Shown: positions 61,912-64,000 of the stretch, piece after piece
Position numbering within the stretch: the stretch's first letter is position 1
Layout: each line of letters begins with the position of its first letter
NCBI GenBank assembly: GCA_964304625.1
Contig: OZ199840.1
Location: 10,416,001 to 10,480,000 of the forward strand
Direction: 5' to 3'
Length of the DNA stretch: 64,000 nucleotides
Source: Kudoa neothunni
Taxonomy: Eukaryota; Cnidaria
Translations under genes and position numbers: made by a program
Notes under the pieces: generated by a model
Database searches by the model: none
What the model was told of the DNA's origin: nothing
What the model saw: the letters and a program-made list of their open reading frames with translations, nothing else

Positions 61912-62495
61912 CAGAGTTTCTGGTCGGTTGGAGATGTGGGATATATATTTTTGAATTTTTCCATTGACAAATAGCTTTTTTGATTGTAAAATCGCATTTT
62001 TCCACTTTTCAAATATTCTTGTATTGATAATTGTAATTTCTCCCCAACGAATTTCATATCTCACATTATATCTCTGATTTTTAATGCCGTCTACTTTCCT
62101 GTAAGACTTGAAATGTAGCTCTTAGCGGAAGTTAATTGTTGCGTGAATCTTCTCTATTATGAGTATATTAGCTAATAGTACATCTAAATAATTGTATATT
62201 CATATTTTTGGTTTTGGTAAGATTAAACATTTCAATATTTCAACATTTATATCCCAGTCATCACATGATTACTTACAATTAGAGGTCGTAATATTCGACG
62301 ATTTTTTTTAACTAACGCATGCACAGAATATAACTTTATCATCAAACTCAAGCTCAAGCTCAATGCCAATGAAATAAATATAAATATATTCCTTTAGAAT
62401 ATACCATTTAAAGCATTCTCATTGGTTCAAGCGCTAGATTCAGTTTATAACTTTTGAGAAAATGCCATAATTTTGAGAAACATCTTTCCACGGCT
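61912..62495. other. Short non-coding spacer
   Basis: 3' flank of the BAG6-like gene, with GATTAAACATTTCAATATTTC-type AT sequence. Nothing else seen before the repeat array. Confidence 0.5.
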
Positions 62496-63778
62496 GTAAG
62501 TAAGTGAGTGAGTAAGTAAGTGAGTGAGTAAGTAAGTGAGTGAGTAAGTAAGTGAGTGAGTAAGTAAGTGAGTGAGTAAGTAAGTGAGTGAGTAAGTAAG
62601 TGAGTGAGTAAGTAAGTGAGTGAGTAAGTAAGTGAGTGAGTAAGTAAGTGAGTGAGTAAGTAAGTGAGTGAGTAAGTAAGTGAGTGAGTAAGTAAGTGAG
62701 TGAGTAAGTAAGTGAGTGAGTAAGTGAGTGAGTAAGTAAGTGAGTGAGTAAGTGAGTAAGTGAGTGAGTAAGTAAGTGAGTGAGTGAGTAAGTGAGTAAG
62801 TGAGTGAGTAAGTAAGTGAGTGAGTAAGTAAGTGAGTGAGTAAGTAAGTGAGTGAGTAAGTGAGTGAGTGAGTAAGTAAGTGAGTGAGTAAGTAAGTGAG
62901 TGAGTAAGTAAGTGAGTGAGTAAGTAAGTGAGTGAGTAAGTAAGTGAGTGAGTAAGTGAGTAAGTGAGTGAGTAAGTGAGTAAGTGAGTAAGTGAGTAAG
63001 TAAGTGAGTGAGTAAGTGAGTAAGTAAGTGAGTAAGTAAGTGAGTGAGTAAGTAAGTGAGTGAGTAAGTAAGTGAGTGAGTAAGTAAGTGAGTGAGTAAG
63101 TAAGTGAGTGAGTAAGTGAGTGAGTAAGTGAGTAAGTGAGTAAGTAAGTGAGTGAGTAAGTGAGTAAGTAAGTGAGTAAGTGAGTGAGTAAGTGAGTAAG
63201 TGAGTGAGTAAGTGAGTAAGTGAGTGAGTAAGTGAGTAAGTGAGTGAGTAAGTGAGTAAGTGAGTGAGTAAGTAAGTGAGTGAGTAAGTAAGTGAGTGAG
63301 TAAGTGAGTGAGTAAGTGAGTAAGTGAGTAAGTAAGTGAGTGAGTAAGTGAGTAAGTAAGTGAGTAAGTAAGTGAGTGAGTAAGTGAGTAAGTGAGTAAG
63401 TGAGTGAGTAAGTGAGTAAGTGAGTGAGTAAGTGAGTAAGTGAGTGAGTAAGTAAGTGAGTGAGTAAGTAAGTGAGTGAGTAAGTGAGTGAGTAAGTGAG
63501 TAAGTGAGTAAGTAAGTGAGTGAGTAAGTGAGTAAGTAAGTGAGTAAGTAAGTGAGTGAGTAAGTGAGTAAGTGAGTGAGTAAGTGAGTGAGTAAGTGAG
63601 TAAGTAAGTGAGTGAGTAAGTGAGTGAGTAAGTAAGTGAGTGAGTAAGTGAGTGAGTGAGTAAGTAAGTAAGTAAGTGAGTGAGTAAGTAAGTGAGTGAG
63701 TAAGTGAGTAAGTGAGTGAGTAAGTGAGTGAGTAAGTGAGTAAGTGAGTAAGTAAGTGAGTGAGTAAGTGAGTAAGTG
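62496..63778. repeat. 1.28-kb array of two tetranucleotides, TGAG and TAAG
   Basis: About 320 tetramers in strict register, each either TGAG or TAAG. The left part (62496 to about 62720) is a near-perfect 16-bp unit (two TAAG, two TGAG). The rest is a varied order, including an exact tandem duplication of a 180-bp block (about 63211-63395 repeated at 63391-63575). On the minus strand no stop codon can be formed from these tetramers, which explains the long spurious LTHLLTHSLT frame. Confidence 0.95.
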
Positions 63779-64000
63779 GTGGCGCTATATTCACCAAATC
63801 TTGGTGGATATAGGTAATATGAAATACTTTGATTTTGTATTCTCTAAAATCCAGGATCTATTAATTTATTATTTTATCATTATCATTTCTATGGAGGGAA
63901 AGTTTCAACAACTCCGGCTGTGGAATTTCTCGTTGATCGATGTTAACAAATTTTGGTATATTTTTTGGGTCGATTTCCTCATTTAAATCTGTTTATTTGG
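63779..64000. other. Window tail, unassigned
   Basis: About 220 bp after the array. A 72-codon frame on the + strand begins inside the array boundary (63768) and has no support as a gene. Nothing else recognised. Confidence 0.4.

Noticed and set aside
62445-63797. 450-codon minus-strand open frame of LTHLLTHSLTY repeats
   Set aside because: CTCA/CTTA tetramers cannot form a stop codon in any frame on that strand; it is a by-product of the repeat.

Overview
The window is AT-rich nuclear DNA from an invertebrate animal. The genes have many exons and mostly very short GT..AG introns (about 50-125 bp), with a few introns of 0.5-3.7 kb. The protein set is metazoan: a lysocardiolipin-acyltransferase-like enzyme, a HEN1-type small-RNA methylase, mitochondrial IF2, mitochondrial ribosomal protein L13, an epsinR/CLINT1-like clathrin adaptor, a BAG6-like ubiquitin-domain protein and secreted multi-Kunitz proteins. 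An arthropod such as a mite, a flatworm or a myxozoan would all fit; the sequence alone does not let me choose.

Layout. 1-3.6 kb: a 27-bp satellite at the window edge and small pogo-like inverted-repeat elements. 3.6-6.5 kb: LCLAT1-like (+) and HEN1-like (-) genes, tail to tail. 6.5-12 kb: gene-poor AT-rich DNA. 12-17.6 kb: mitochondrial IF2 (+, at least 13 exons) and mRpL13 (-), whose stop codons overlap. 18-20.2 kb: a dead MULE transposase and a tRNA-like insertion. 21.5-40.8 kb: three tandem copies of a secreted five-Kunitz-domain gene (all -), with DNA transposons between them (hAT inside a pogo-like element, a Tigger-like relic, a pogo/CENP-B-type element). 44.1-47.1 kb: an unrecognised secreted or membrane protein built of fibronectin-III-like repeats with a recurring cysteine triad (-). 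49.3-51.2 kb: CLINT1-like (+). 53.3-54.5 kb: a Tigger-like relic inserted in an older repeat. 54.7-55.2 kb: part of a possible type II membrane enzyme (-), divergent from a BAG6-like gene (+, 55.3-61.9 kb) with a 3.7-kb repeat-filled intron. 62.5-63.8 kb: a long array of two tetranucleotide variants.

The genes fall into housekeeping blocks (mitochondrial translation, vesicle traffic, protein quality control) on either side of a central 25-kb block of secreted or surface proteins and DNA transposons. The Kunitz cluster is the most dynamic part: its copies are mosaics of each other and their flanks record separate later insertions. No LTR elements, CRISPR arrays or rRNA genes were seen, and no intact tRNA gene.
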